DNA of 64,000 bases from Ahaetulla prasina (taxonomy: Eukaryota; Chordata; Lepidosauria; Squamata; Colubridae), in NCBI RefSeq assembly GCF_028640845.1, contig NC_080543.1, positions 14,851,858 through 14,915,857 on the forward strand, given 5' to 3'. The position numbers and the translations under genes were made by a program. Under the pieces are notes generated by a model. The model had not been told where the DNA came from. It ran no database searches and saw only the letters and a list, made by a program, of their open reading frames with translations. Positions 10,901 to 20,684 of the stretch are shown piece by piece (position 1 is the first letter of the stretch; each line of letters begins with the position of its first letter).

Positions 10901-11613
10901 ATGTTTGAGGCGATCGCGTGCTCCGGCCCCTCAGTCCCGACCCGTTCCCTGGGTGGCCATGATCCTCAGAGCTTGGATCTTCGGCTGATGTTATGTAATG
11001 CTCGGTCCGTGGTTAATAAGGCCCCCCTGATTTGCGATCTTATTCAGGGGGAGTCCGCGGACCTTATGGGTATTACGGAAACCTGGTTGGGCCCAGAGGG
11101 GGAGGTCCCCCTTGTCGAGATGTGCCCGCCAGGTTTCCGAGCATTCCATCAGCCGAGGTCCAAGGTAGGGGTGGGGGTGGGGGTTGTTATTAAGGAGGAT
11201 CTAGAGCCGAGGGAGACCACTGTTCCTCAGATTGCCGGCTGTGAATCCCTCTATGTGCGGTGGGGCTATAGGAATCAGTTGGGCTTGGTGATCGCGTACC
11301 TGGCTCCTTGCTGCGTGACCACAGCCCTGCCTGAGCTGTTGGAGGTACTTGCTGCTGTGGCGGTCGAGACCCCCAGGCATAAAGTCATGGGGATTTTAAC
11401 CTGCCATCAGTTGGCTTGTCATCGACGACAGCTCGGGAGTTCCAGGCTTCCATGACGGCCTTGGACCTGATTCGAGTAAATGATGGCCCTACGCACATGG
11501 GGGGAGGCACGCTGGATCTGATTTATATCTCTGGACAGTGGCTTAATGATCTGGTGTTAGATGATTTAGTAACAGAACCAATGTCATGGTCGGATCATTT
11601 CTCCTTCGCCTAG
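10901..11613 (+). pseudogene. LINE AP-endonuclease domain, frameshifted
   Basis: The first frame gives LMLCNARSVVNKAPLICDLI, ITETWLGPEG and GCESLYVRW, the N, E and middle motifs of an AP-type endonuclease that nicks target DNA. A one-base loss near 11391 destroys the GDFN motif (intact at 48337-51786 as VMGDFNLPSVG). The second frame (from 11416) resumes with REFQASMTALDLIRVNDGPT and the terminal WSDHF motif, then hits TAG. The shift after SDH is shared with the other copy. Confidence 0.8.
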
Positions 11614-12036
11614 ACTTCCGAACCGCCATTCACCACCGCAGGGAGGCGGAACCTATACGGTGGTTCCGCCCCAGGCGCCTGATGGACCCGAGAGGTTCCT
11701 GACGGAGCTTGGGCCATTCCTGAGGAACTGGCCCACGGCACGACTGAGGAACTGGTCGTGGCCTGGGAACAGGCAGCGGCTGGGGCCTTGGACCGTGTCG
11801 TGCCTTTGCGGCCTCTGACCCGCGGAGATCTCGTCCGGCCCCTTGGTACTCCGAGGGGCTGAGGGAGATGAAACGCCGGAGAAGACGCCTGAGAGCACCT
11901 GGAGGTCCAGTCGCCCGGTTGATCGGACACTAGTTAGGTCCTATTCTAGGACCTACCTAGTGGCAATGAGGGAAGCGAGGCGCCCACGCCCACCCTCATT
12001 GCGTCGGCAGATAACCGCCCGGCCGCCCTGTTTCGG

Positions 12037-13782
12037 GTGACCCGCTCTCTCCTACATCAGGAGGTGCAGGATGACCCTTTGCAGGGACGAGCCGAGGAGT
12101 TTAGTGGTTATCTATACGATAAAATCGCTCAGCTGAGGGACGGTCTGGACCGAAATTGGGATGATCCAAGCGAGGGAGAGGAGGCACGTCTTGTTGAGTC
12201 CATTTGGGATGAGTTTGACCCTGTGGCTCCCGAGGACGTCGACAGGTTGTTGGGGAGGCTGCACGGCACGACATGTTTACTGGACCCGTGCCCTTCCTGG
12301 CTGGTACTGGCCACTCAGGCGGTGACACGAGGCTGGCTCCAGAGGATTATCAACGCTTTATTGGAAGGGGTTTTCCCTGCCGCCTTGAAAGAGGCGGTGG
12401 TGAGACCCCTCCTTAAGAAGCCCTCCCTGGACCCAGCTATTTTGGGTAATTATCGTCCAGTCTCCAACCTTCGCTTTGTTGCGAAGGTTGTAGAGAGTGC
12501 CGTGGCGCGACAGCTACCCCAATACCTGGATGAAGATGTCTATCTAGACCCGTTCCAGTCCGGCTTCCGACGCGGATACAGCACGGAGACAGCTTTGGTC
12601 GCATTGGTGGATGATCTCTGGAGGGCCAGGGACAGGGGTTATTCCTCTGCCCTGGTCCTATTAGACCTCTCGGCGGCGTTCGATACCATCGACCATGGTA
12701 TCTTGCTGCGCCGGCTGGGGGGATTGGGAGTGGGAGGCACCGTATATCGGTGGTTCTCCTCCTATCTCTCCGACCGGACGCAGACGGTGTTGACGGGGGG
12801 GCAGAGGTCGACCGCGAGGGGCCTCACTTGTGGGGTCCCACAGGGGTCGATTCTCTCGCCCCTGCTGTTCAACATCTACATGAAGCCGTTGGGTGAGATC
12901 ATCAGTGGTTTCGGGGTGAGATACCAGCAGTACGCTGATGATACTCAGCTGTACTTTTCCACCCCGGGCCACCCCAATGAAGTTGTTGAAGTGCTGTCCC
13001 GGTGTTTGGAAGCCGTACGGGTCTGGATGGGGAGAAACAGGCTCAAGCTTAATCCCTCCAAGACGGAGTGGCTGTGGATGCCGGCATCCCGATTCAGTCA
13101 GCTGCAGCCGCAGCTGGCTGTCGGAGGCGAGTTATTGGCCCCAAAGGATAGGGTGCGCAACTTAGGCGTCCTCCTGGATGATCGGCTGTCGTTTGAAGAT
13201 CATTTGACGGCCGTCTCCAGGAGGGCCTTCCACCAGGTTCGCCTGGTTCGGCAGTTGCGCCCCTTCCTTGATCGGGATGCCTTATGCACAGTCACTCATG
13301 CGCTCGTTACCTCTCGCTTGGATTACTGTAATGCTCTCTACATGGGGCTCCCCTTGAGGTGCACTCGGAGGCTTCAGTTAGTCCAGAATGCAGCTGCGCG
13401 GGTGATAGAGGGAGCTACGCGTAGCTCCCATGTAACACCGCTCCTGCGCAGACTGCACTGGCTGCCTGTGGCCTTTCGAGTGCACTTTAAGGTGTTGGTT
13501 ACGACCTTTAAAGCGCTCCATGGCTTAGGACCTGGGTACTTACGGGACCGCCTGCTGTTACCACATGCCTCCCACCGACCCGTACGCTCCCATAGAGAGG
13601 GACTTCTCAGGGTGCCGTCCGCCAAACAATGTCGGCTGGCGGCCCCCAGGGGAAGGGCCTTCTCTGTGGGGGCTCCCACACTCTGGAACGAGCTTCCCCC
13701 GGGTTTACGTCAAATACCTGACCTTCGGACATTCCGTCGCGAACTGAAGACACATCTTTTTATTCGCGCAGGGCTGGCTTAA
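12037..13782 (+). CDS. LINE reverse transcriptase (part of a dead element)
   Basis: Open frame of 581 codons without an internal stop; the ATG at 12037 is arbitrary because the true protein starts upstream in the endonuclease. It shows AVVRPLLKKPSLDP and NYRPVSNL (RT1), LLDLSAAFDTIDH (residues 209-220, palm motif A), CGVPQGSILSPLLF (motif B) and YADDTQLY (YADD at 299-302, catalytic). The LINE thumb/tail follows, with LHWLPVAFRVHFKVLV, FKALHGLGPGYL and a final LWNELPPGLRQ...FRRELKTHLF. All catalytic aspartates are present, but the upstream frameshifts mean it is not made as a complete ORF2. It has no host function. Confidence 0.85.
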   Translation: MTRSLLHQEVQDDPLQGRAEEFSGYLYDKIAQLRDGLDRNWDDPSEGEEARLVESIWDEFDPVAPEDVDRLLGRLHGTTCLLDPCPSWLVLATQAVTRGWLQRIINALLEGVFPAALKEAVVRPLLKKPSLDPAILGNYRPVSNLRFVAKVVESAVARQLPQYLDEDVYLDPFQSGFRRGYSTETALVALVDDLWRARDRGYSSALVLLDLSAAFDTIDHGILLRRLGGLGVGGTVYRWFSSYLSDRTQTVLTGGQRSTARGLTCGVPQGSILSPLLFNIYMKPLGEIISGFGVRYQQYADDTQLYFSTPGHPNEVVEVLSRCLEAVRVWMGRNRLKLNPSKTEWLWMPASRFSQLQPQLAVGGELLAPKDRVRNLGVLLDDRLSFEDHLTAVSRRAFHQVRLVRQLRPFLDRDALCTVTHALVTSRLDYCNALYMGLPLRCTRRLQLVQNAAARVIEGATRSSHVTPLLRRLHWLPVAFRVHFKVLVTTFKALHGLGPGYLRDRLLLPHASHRPVRSHREGLLRVPSAKQCRLAAPRGRAFSVGAPTLWNELPPGLRQIPDLRTFRRELKTHLFIRAGLA

Positions 13783-14003
13783 ATTGGATTTTAAAAGTGA
13801 ATTTTAGCAATTTAAATGGGGTTTTAATTGACGGTAATTTTTTAACTTCAGGCTAATTTTAAATAAGTTTTTTTAAAGGTATTTTAACGTGTATATTTAT
13901 ATTGTTGGTTTTATCTTGCCTGTACACCGCCCTGAGTCCTTCGGGAGAAGGGCGGTATAAAAATCAAATAAAATAAATAAAAATAAATAAATAAATAAAT
14001 AAA

Positions 14004-14135
14004 CACTGGTAGGATAAAACCCCTAGTCTATAAAGTGAGAGCCAACCTCACATCCTACTAACACTGATGGTGTTAACCTAGTTTGGTAATGAAACATCTG
14101 CAAGAAATCAACCAATCTCAGAGAGCACTATAGAA
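14004..14135 (+). mobile_element. Penelope-like terminus, family C
   Basis: CACTGATGG at 14062, hairpin TTAACC/GGTAAT region, GAAACATCTGCAAG at 14091, then CAATCTCAGAGAGCAC. It is a decayed hammerhead-like core (A9 to G, and CGTC to CATC). It directly follows the LINE tail. Confidence 0.5.
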
Positions 14136-14488
14136 TCTCATACTTATTTGTTTAGTCTTACATTGAAAAGATATGGATCAAATCTCAGTAACACCTAAGG
14201 AATTATGTTTCTGTGACAATTAAATTGCCAGTTCAAATATTTCTCTGCTTTAATAAAAAGAATGCAGTGACTCTGGCATTGATACAGAACTTTTCTTTCA
14301 TTCTGACCTTCTTTGCTCTTTCCAACATAAAAAGTATATCAGAAGTGGCTTTACTATATAATCTTGATTGTCATTGCTTGCTTTGTGTTTTTCTACAGCC
14401 ATTGAGGCTGCTTATATTTGCTTTCATAGAAAAATTTATGACTTTAGGAATGCATATGATGCTCCTATTCTTGTCTTCTGTCTCCAAG

Positions 14489-14703
14489 GGTCCATATCTG
14501 TAATTGAAGCTTTGGACTATGAAATGTGTAAGGACTTCTTCCTGGTCATTGAAGCTAAAGATGGGGGCAGCCCAGCTCTGAGTGCTGTGACAACAGTGAA
14601 TATAAATGTGACAGACGTTAATGATAACCCACCAAGATTTAGCCAAGATGTCTATAGTGCAGTCATCAGTGAAGACGCATCAGTTGGTGACTCGTTAGTA
14701 ATG
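14489..14703 (+). CDS. FAT3: FAT3 exon: end of one cadherin repeat and start of the next
   Basis: Internal exon of a giant FAT-family atypical cadherin, a single-pass plasma-membrane protein whose cadherin repeats mediate calcium-dependent adhesion and planar polarity signalling. The reading frame begins two bases into a codon (previous exon must end in phase 1), after a pyrimidine-rich acceptor ending CTCCAAG, and closes at codon ATG before donor GTGAGT. It encodes 71 whole codons: a repeat end with [13 protein letters not shown] and the calcium-linker motif DVNDNPPRF, then the first strand of the following repeat ([10 protein letters not shown]). It splices in phase 0 to 16505. FAT3 rather than FAT1 is chosen from the recalled character of the downstream membrane-proximal region. 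The open frame upstream of the acceptor (from 14368) is intron. The identity rests on recall, not alignment. Confidence 0.9.
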
Positions 14704-15000
14704 GTGAGTTCTGAATTTTTCTGCCCGTATCACCAGGGTAAATGGCTAATTGTAAGTGAATAGAGGACTCACTTTCTTTGTGATAACATATATTGATAGC
14801 TTTGAAAATGCTGTAAGTCTACGAAAGGATTATGCAAATAGCACTGTCAGCAGAAATATGCACAAAATCTAGGGCTTTATTATGGTCTACTACAGTCTAA
14901 TGCAGAGCTAGAAAGATGGCTAACTATCTGGCTGGCTAACAATAGATAAAGGGAGGGAGGGAGGGAGAACAAGAGAGAGAGAGAGAGAGAATGAATAGAT

Positions 15001-15036
<36 letters not shown>

Positions 15037-15045
15037 CATAGATAC

Positions 15046-15109
<64 letters not shown>

Positions 15110-15128
15110 AAGATAGAATAGATAGATA

Positions 15129-15191
<63 letters not shown>

Positions 15192-15193
<2 letters not shown>

Positions 15194-15290
15194 AGCTGAA
15201 GCCTGAAGATGACGAATGAGACTTCGTCGAAACGTCGCCAAGACACTTCTAATTTTACACGGGAGAAAACCCGAACAACCAAAGACCTAC
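15192..15290 (+). mobile_element. Solo Penelope family-A terminus inside the GATA array
   Basis: About 99 bp matching 21721-21819 in reverse: GAAGCTGAAGCCTGAAGATG, a hammerhead-like core, then ATTTTACACGGGAGAAAACC and AACAACCAAAGACCTA. GATA units flank it directly on both sides, with no other element sequence. Confidence 0.8.
15203..15236 (+). ncRNA. Hammerhead-like ribozyme core, Penelope family A (copy 1)
   Basis: CTGAAGA (15203-15209), one spare T, perfect 6-bp hairpin GACGAA/TTCGTC (15211-15216, 15223-15228) with loop TGAGAC, GAAACGTC (15229-15236). All core bases are kept; predicted cleavage after 15236 if the ACGU helix III forms between two molecules. A two-base helix I (GC/GC) is visible. 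Activity untested. Confidence 0.6.
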
Positions 15291-15365
<75 letters not shown>

Positions 15366-15378
15366 GTAGGTAGGTAGG

Positions 15379-15443
<65 letters not shown>

Positions 15444-15935
15444 GATAGACAGAGACAGACAGACAAACAAACAAACAAACAGAGAGACAGATATAGGTAG
15501 GTTAAGTAGGTAGGTAGAGAGGTGAGTAGATGGATAGGTTTGGAGAGAGAAGTTCTTAAAATTAAATGTGCATTCAGGAAACCTTTACAGGAACAATATT
15601 TTTTTTTGAACGTTTTGTTAAAATGCAGATACCATCAACTCAATTCATTACTGTGCTAAACCATAATGTAGTTTGTTTAGTTTGCTATAGCATGCATAAT
15701 ATAATGAAGCCAATTATAAATCATTATAAAGTGTGGCATGGATGTATGAAGTCTTCAAATTGCAAGACCGTGGTTGAATTAATTTCCCAAACTTGAGAAT
15801 AACTCCCCCAATCACTCCCCCCCCCCCGCATTTGGATGCTTCTGGTCTGGCCTTTAGTTAATCATGGAACTTTATTTGGGTGAGACACTGGTTGGTCAAA
15901 GTAGTTCTCTTGGTACATTGCAAGGGGAAAGTACA

Positions 15936-16307
15936 TACCGTATATACTCGAATATAAGCCGATCCGAGTATAAGCCGAGGTCCCCAATTTTACCCCAAAA
16001 AACTGGGGTAAACTGGGGACTCGAGTATAAGCCGAGGGAGGGAAATGAGGCAGCTCACGTCGGAAACCCTCCCTCCCTCGACCGAGAAGGCTGGCGGCTC
16101 CCCCGCCCCGCCCTCTCACTGCACTGGCAGGGCTTCCCCGAGCTAAAGCAAAAGCACGCCAAGATCGCGCCCGCCGGTATAAAGTGAAAAAAAGGAAAAA
16201 AAAAAACTCGAGTATAAGCCGTATATACTCGAGTATAAGCCGAGGGGACGTTTTTCAGCACAAAAAACGTGCTGAAAAACTCGGCTTATACTCGAGTATA
16301 TACGGTA
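15936..16307. mobile_element. Mariner-like MITE with CCGTATATACTCG termini
   Basis: Inverted ends CCGTATATACTCGAATATA and its complement ending ATATACGG, flanked by TA on both sides. The motif CGAGTATAAGCCGA is repeated several times inside in both orientations. The ends and TA duplication fit a Tc1/mariner-type non-autonomous element. Confidence 0.75.
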
Positions 16308-16504
16308 CTTTTTTTTTACCTGTTTTAGATAGTTACCACTGTGGAATCTTGATAGACCACAAGGGCCTTTCTGATATGTTTTAAGTACATCATACAATAG
16401 CATTTAACCATATATACAATTGTGATGATTTCATATACACTGGAATTCATCAATTCATTGTCATCATTCTCCCTTCTGTTTTATAATTCCTCGTTTTTCA
16501 AAAG

Positions 16505-16642
16505 TTGATAGCCGAAGATGTGGACAGTCCTCCCAATGGACTGATTTCTTTCTCCATTATCAGCGGAGACCAAAACAATGAATTTTCAATTGATCCTGGC
16601 TTGGGACTGATTAAAGTTAAAAAGAGATTGGACCGAGAACGG
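16505..16642 (+). CDS. FAT3: FAT3 exon: middle of a cadherin repeat
   Basis: Phase 0-0 exon of 138 bp (46 codons). The acceptor is TTTTTCAAAAG and the donor GTAAGG. It encodes the middle of the repeat begun in the previous exon, starting [12 protein letters not shown] with the conserved D-x-D calcium site, continuing through [16 protein letters not shown] and ending LDRER, the usual strand E/F segment of cadherin repeats. The intron before it is 1.8 kb and largely GATA repeat plus a mariner-like MITE; the intron after it is 12.9 kb. No stop, frameshift or CpG-decay signature is visible, so the exon looks functional. Confidence 0.92.
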
Positions 16643-16971
16643 GTAAGGTCAACCAATTTCATTGCTTCTCCATTGCTTTCTTCGTGCAGCTGGTATTAAT
16701 AATTGAGAAATACTTACAGATATATGTTATAGAAGTGAAAATTTATTTCACAGGATTATTCTTTGGCATTTTCCCAAATGGAACTTGCTACAGCGTGGGA
16801 ATAATGCTAGGAAGAAGAAGATTCTTTGGCATTGCTTTTCTGTTAAACACCCTCCTTTCCCAGTATCCTAATCCCATTTTGTAGTATTTGTTACTTTTCT
16901 GATATCCTGATTGTAGAAGCTTGGAGTTCCTATTTTTCAGGAAAAATGCAAATTAAATAAGAAATATACAC

Positions 16972-16997
16972 ACACACACACAGAGAGAGAGAGAGAA
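16972..16997 (+). repeat. (CA)n(GA)n microsatellite
   Basis: Short run of ACACAC followed by GAGAGA in the large FAT3 intron. Confidence 0.9.
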
Positions 16998-17253
16998 CAG
17001 ACAAAGATAAACTGGCAACTTTCCTGAGGTGCTTTCTCAAGAATTAGGACAGTTCATATGATATAGGGGTTGAAGGTGTGTTGAACCAGAACTGAGATGC
17101 CTCAGGTTCAAATCAACCACAAAAATTCACTGGGTGATTGTAGGCCAATGTATCTTAGTTCAATCTACCTCACATAATTTTTGTGAGGATAAAATATAGG
17201 AATATGTAAACAAGCTTGAGCTTCTGAAGAATAGGTGGAACATAGATCTAGGG

Positions 17254-17499
17254 CAGGGGTTGGCAACCTTAAACACTCAAAGAGCCACAAAGGTCCTAAC
17301 CGGAAGCCCCCATTCAATTCTGGAGCTGACCAGAAGTCCGGTTCCCCCACCATAGAGTCTCCTCTTAGCGCGGCGTCCTTTTTCTTCTACCTGTCCTAAC
17401 CGAAAGCCCTATCAATTGTAGAGCTGACCAGCAACAGGAAGCCACAGCAGAGGGATGAAAGAGCCACATGTAGCTCCAGAGCCGCAGGTTGCTGACCCG
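17254..17499. mobile_element. hAT-type MITE with exact 8-bp TSD
   Basis: Ends CAGGGGTTGGCAACC and GGTTGCTGACCCG; identical flanks ATCTAGGG at 17246-17253 and 17500-17507. Confidence 0.85.
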
Positions 17500-17507
17500 A
17501 TCTAGGG

Positions 17508-17585
17508 TAGGGTAGAGTAGGGTAGGATAGGGTGGAATGGAATGGAATGGAATGGAATGGAATGGAATGGAATGGAATAGAATAT
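17508..17585 (+). repeat. (GGAAT)n / GGGTA pentamer array
   Basis: Pentamers starting as TAGGG variants and becoming a regular GGAAT run, directly after the hAT element. Confidence 0.9.
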
Positions 17586-17649
17586 TATTTATTGGAAAGT
17601 GTAATATAATATCACAAGTGTGGTATAAACATATACCACACTTGTCGCC

Positions 17650-18130
17650 ATGATGTAAAAAGGATGTTGAGACTCTAGAAAGAGTGCAGAGAAGAGCAAC
17701 AAAGATGATTAGGGGACAGGAGGCTAAAACATATGAAGAAGGTTGCAGGAATTCGGTATGTCTAGTTTAATGAAAAGAAGGACTAGGGGAGACATGATAG
17801 CAGTCTTCCAATATCTCAGGGGCTGCCACAAAGAAGAGGGAGTCAAAATATTCTCCAAAGCACCTGAGGGTAGAACAAGAAGCAATGGGTGGAAACTAAT
17901 CAAGAAGACAAGCAACTAGAACTAAGGAGAAATTTCCTGACAGTTTGAACAATTAATCAGTGGAACAACTTGCCTGCAGAAGTTGTAAATGTTCCAACAC
18001 TGGAAATTTTTAAGAAAATGTTGGATAGCCATTTGTCTGAAATGGTGTAGAGTTTCCTGCCTGGGCAGGGGGTTGGACTAGAAGACCTCTAAGGTCCCTT
18101 CCAACTCTGATATTATTATTATTATTATTA
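17650..18130 (+). mobile_element. CR1-type LINE 3' end with (ATT)n tail
   Basis: Nucleotide match to 290-700: AAGAGTGCAGAGAAGAGCAA, GACATGATAGCAGTCTTCCA, GGTCCCTTCCAACTCTGATA, then (TTA)n. It is 5' truncated and frameshifted. Confidence 0.85.
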
Positions 18131-18657
18131 TAATACCACAAAATATAAATAAATTACTTAAAATATTCTGGGAATGCGAGTTCTATCGATATAACCCATT
18201 TTCACTGTTATTTGAGTTTCTGCAACCCTAGTTATTGTATGTTTCACGCTTCCTTTGTGACTGTCTTAGCTTGTATACCCATGGATCTCAAGGAAATCTG
18301 CTGAGAAAAAAATACAGCGAATGGATGAGGCAGGCCAGCAAAGATAATCAGGACCCTGGAGAGCTCAGTGCATGGAATGCAGGCTTGGTTAACTCTCCAC
18401 TCAACCTGAACTGACTTTCCTTCCAGCACTCCGCTAAGCTCCTACTAAGACTTTAATAAATCTAAAAAGCCAGTGATTCCTTCGCTCCAATCCAAAGTGC
18501 TGCTCGTTTTAGATTGAAAGAGCTCATTACCCTCCCTGACATTTGAGGCCTGGATAGCTGGGAAAGTGAAGTAAATAGAAGGGCCTGAAATAAAGATTTA
18601 GGAAGACAAATCTAAACTGTAAAATCCCCATAATAGATAACATAGTAGTAGCCCATA

Positions 18658-19146
18658 GTACCCTGTTTCCCTGAAAATAAGCCCTAGCATGTTTTTATGC
18701 ATGTGCCTAAGATAAGCCCTACCCCAAAAATAAGCCCTACATAAGAGCCTGCACAGCTGGCCGCCTGCCATTCTGTCTGATTGCTTGCGGTGCCGCATCC
18801 ACAAGGTGAGGTGGGAGGGGTGGTGGGGCTGCCTCACATGCCCCATACCGGTATCTCAGGGCCTCCGTAGCCAGGCCATCCACACCCCAACACCTGCCCT
18901 CGCGGCGGCAGCAGCAACAACCATGTGCAGCAGGAGCCCATGTGGCTGCCAGCCCATTTCTGCTTGCTCACAGAGGAGGCTGAGTGATGTGTTGGTGCCG
19001 CGGCCGTGAGGCGAGGCGAGGCGGTGTCAGGGCGTGGATGAAGTAAGCCAGTGTGGAGTGCATAGGGCAGCTCCATTCCTGTACATTGCGCAGGCGGCGC
19101 TGGTGCACCGCATGACCTCCTGTCCCGCCGCGAGCAAGCAGAAGAA
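18658..19146. mobile_element. Mariner-like MITE (GAAAATAAGCCC family), left part
   Basis: TACCCTGTTTCCCTGAAAAT and AATAAGCCCTAC are the terminal and internal repeats of a TA-flanked MITE; its right part seems to be 19690-19755 (CTGAAAATAAGCCGGAGTG) after a LINE insertion. The interior 18780-19145 is unusually GC-rich. A complete member is at 62241-62475. Confidence 0.55.
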
Positions 19147-19680
19147 GAATAGAATAGAATAGAATAGAATAGAATAGAATAGAATAGAATAGAATTTTTT
19201 ATTGGCCTAGTGTGATTGGACACACAAGGAATTTGTCTTGGTGCATATGCTCTCAGTGTACATAAAAGAAAAGATACCTTCATCAAGAATCATAAGGTAC
19301 AACATTTAATGATAGTCATAGGGTACAAATAAGCAATCAAGAAACAATCAATATCAATATAAATCATAAGGATACAAGCAATAAAGTTACGGTCATATAG
19401 TCATAAGTGGAAGGAGATGGGTGGTGCGAACAATGAGAAGATTAATAGTAGTGCAGATTTAGTAAATAGTTTGACAGTGTTAAGGGAATTATTTGTTTAG
19501 CAGAGTGATGGCGTTTGGGGAAAAAACTGTTCTTGTGTGTAGTTGTTCTGGTGTGCAGTGCTCTGTAGCGTCGTTTTGAGGGTAGGAGTTGAAACAGTTT
19601 ATGTCCAGGATGTGAGAGATCTGTAAATATTTTCATAGCCCTCTTTTTGACTTGTGCAGTATACAGGTCCTCCCTCCTGT
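19147..19680 (-). mobile_element. CR1/L3-type LINE 3' end with (AATAG)n tail
   Basis: (AATAG)n at 19147-19196, then the same 3' UTR as at 5850 (TTTATTGGCC-type junction) and minus-strand peptide LYTAQVKKRAMKIFTDLSHP. Confidence 0.85.
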
Positions 19681-20062
19681 ACATGGAAAAACATAAGACA
19701 CCCCCTGAAAATAAGCCGGAGTGCTTATTTTGAGACCCAAAAGCAAATAAGACCTGGACGACAAAAAGATTAGCCATCACTGCACTGTAGTGGGCATTTG
19801 GATGTTTCCATCTCTAATCTTGACAGTCCTAATGCAATAGACATTGGCATACAGTTAACACAGATGCAATACTATTGTGCCAAAATGAAATTTATTGCTG
19901 CATAAAGTCATTCATCTGCATTGTTGATCAGGCCAAATGAGCCTCCTTGAAGAACAAATCTTCCAACCGCACAATTCTAACATGATGTGGAAAAACCAAA
20001 CTAAAATCGTCAGAAAATGATACCGCTTTTTTCAGAAAACTAAATCTTAACACGGGAAAATA

Positions 20063-20621
20063 CAAGTAGTCCTCGACACAAAGACCACAATTGAGCCCAA
20101 AATTTCTGTTGGTAAACAAAACAATTATTGAGTTTTGCCCCATTTTACGACTTACAGTTGTTCAGTGCAGTTGTTAAATTAGTCACATGGTTTTTTTAAG
20201 TGAATGTGGCGCCCCCATTGACTTTGCTTGTCAGAAGGTCGTAAAACGTGACCGCCCCGGGACACAGCAATGGTCATAAATGTGAGTCAGTTGCCAAGCT
20301 TCTGAATTTTGATCTCATGACCACGGGGATGCTGTAATGGTCGTAAAGTGTGAAAAGTGATCATCAGTCACTTTTTTCAGTGCTGTTGTAACTTTGAGCA
20401 GTCACTAAATGAATTGTCGTAAGGCGAGGACTGTGTGTATTTATGGGACACTGCAACCGTCATAAGTACATGTCAGTTGCCAAGCATCCAGATTTTGATC
20501 ATGTGATCATGGGGACGCTGCTATGTTTGTAAGTGTGAAAAACAGGCATTAGTCACTTTTTTCAGTGCCGTTGTAACTTCGGTCACTAAACGAATGGTTG
20601 TAAGTAGAGGACTACCTGTAA
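20063..20621. mobile_element. TA-flanked self-complementary MITE (GTCCTCGACTTACGACC family)
   Basis: Begins TACAAGTAGTCCTCGACAC and ends GTAGAGGACTACCTGTA. The two halves are partly repeated (two ACTTTTTTCAGTGC-like motifs at about 20370 and 20555), so it looks like one and a half units. Confidence 0.75.
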
Positions 20622-20684
20622 AGCTTCATTCTCATAGAAGATCACGTTTGCACATCCAACGTATTTTCTTTAAAATGAGAGGTG

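Larger units (their letters stand above)
9500..14003 (+). mobile_element. L2/CR1-superfamily LINE, nearly full length
   Basis: CpG-rich 5' part (9510-9900), a possible ORF1 remnant near 10340-10700, an endonuclease region (10901-11613), an RT region (12037-13782), then a 3' UTR ending GCCCTGAGTCCTTCGGGAGA with hairpin GCCCT...AGGGC and (AAAT)n to 14003. Frameshifts in the endonuclease and linker make it inactive. Other copies are at 48337-51786 and 59263-60926 (minus). The RT motifs [18 protein letters not shown] and YADDTQLY fit the L2 clade best; the exact clade is inferred. Confidence 0.85.
14951..15455. repeat. GATA microsatellite (Bkm-like)
   Basis: GGGA and GA runs (14951-14989), then (GATA)n at 15003-15191 and 15291-15455 with GATACATA and GGTA variants. 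It is interrupted at 15192-15290 by a Penelope terminus. The long repetitive reading frames through it are artefacts. Intronic, between the first two FAT3 exons here. Confidence 0.97.

Noticed and set aside
14368..14488. Upstream extension of the first FAT3 exon
   Set aside because: The peptide before 14489 is not cadherin-like and a good acceptor (TCTGTCTCCAAG) sits at 14488.
14920..15478. Long Tyr-Leu-Ser-Ile repeat proteins on the minus strand
   Set aside because: Translation of the GATA array; tetramers have no stop on that strand.
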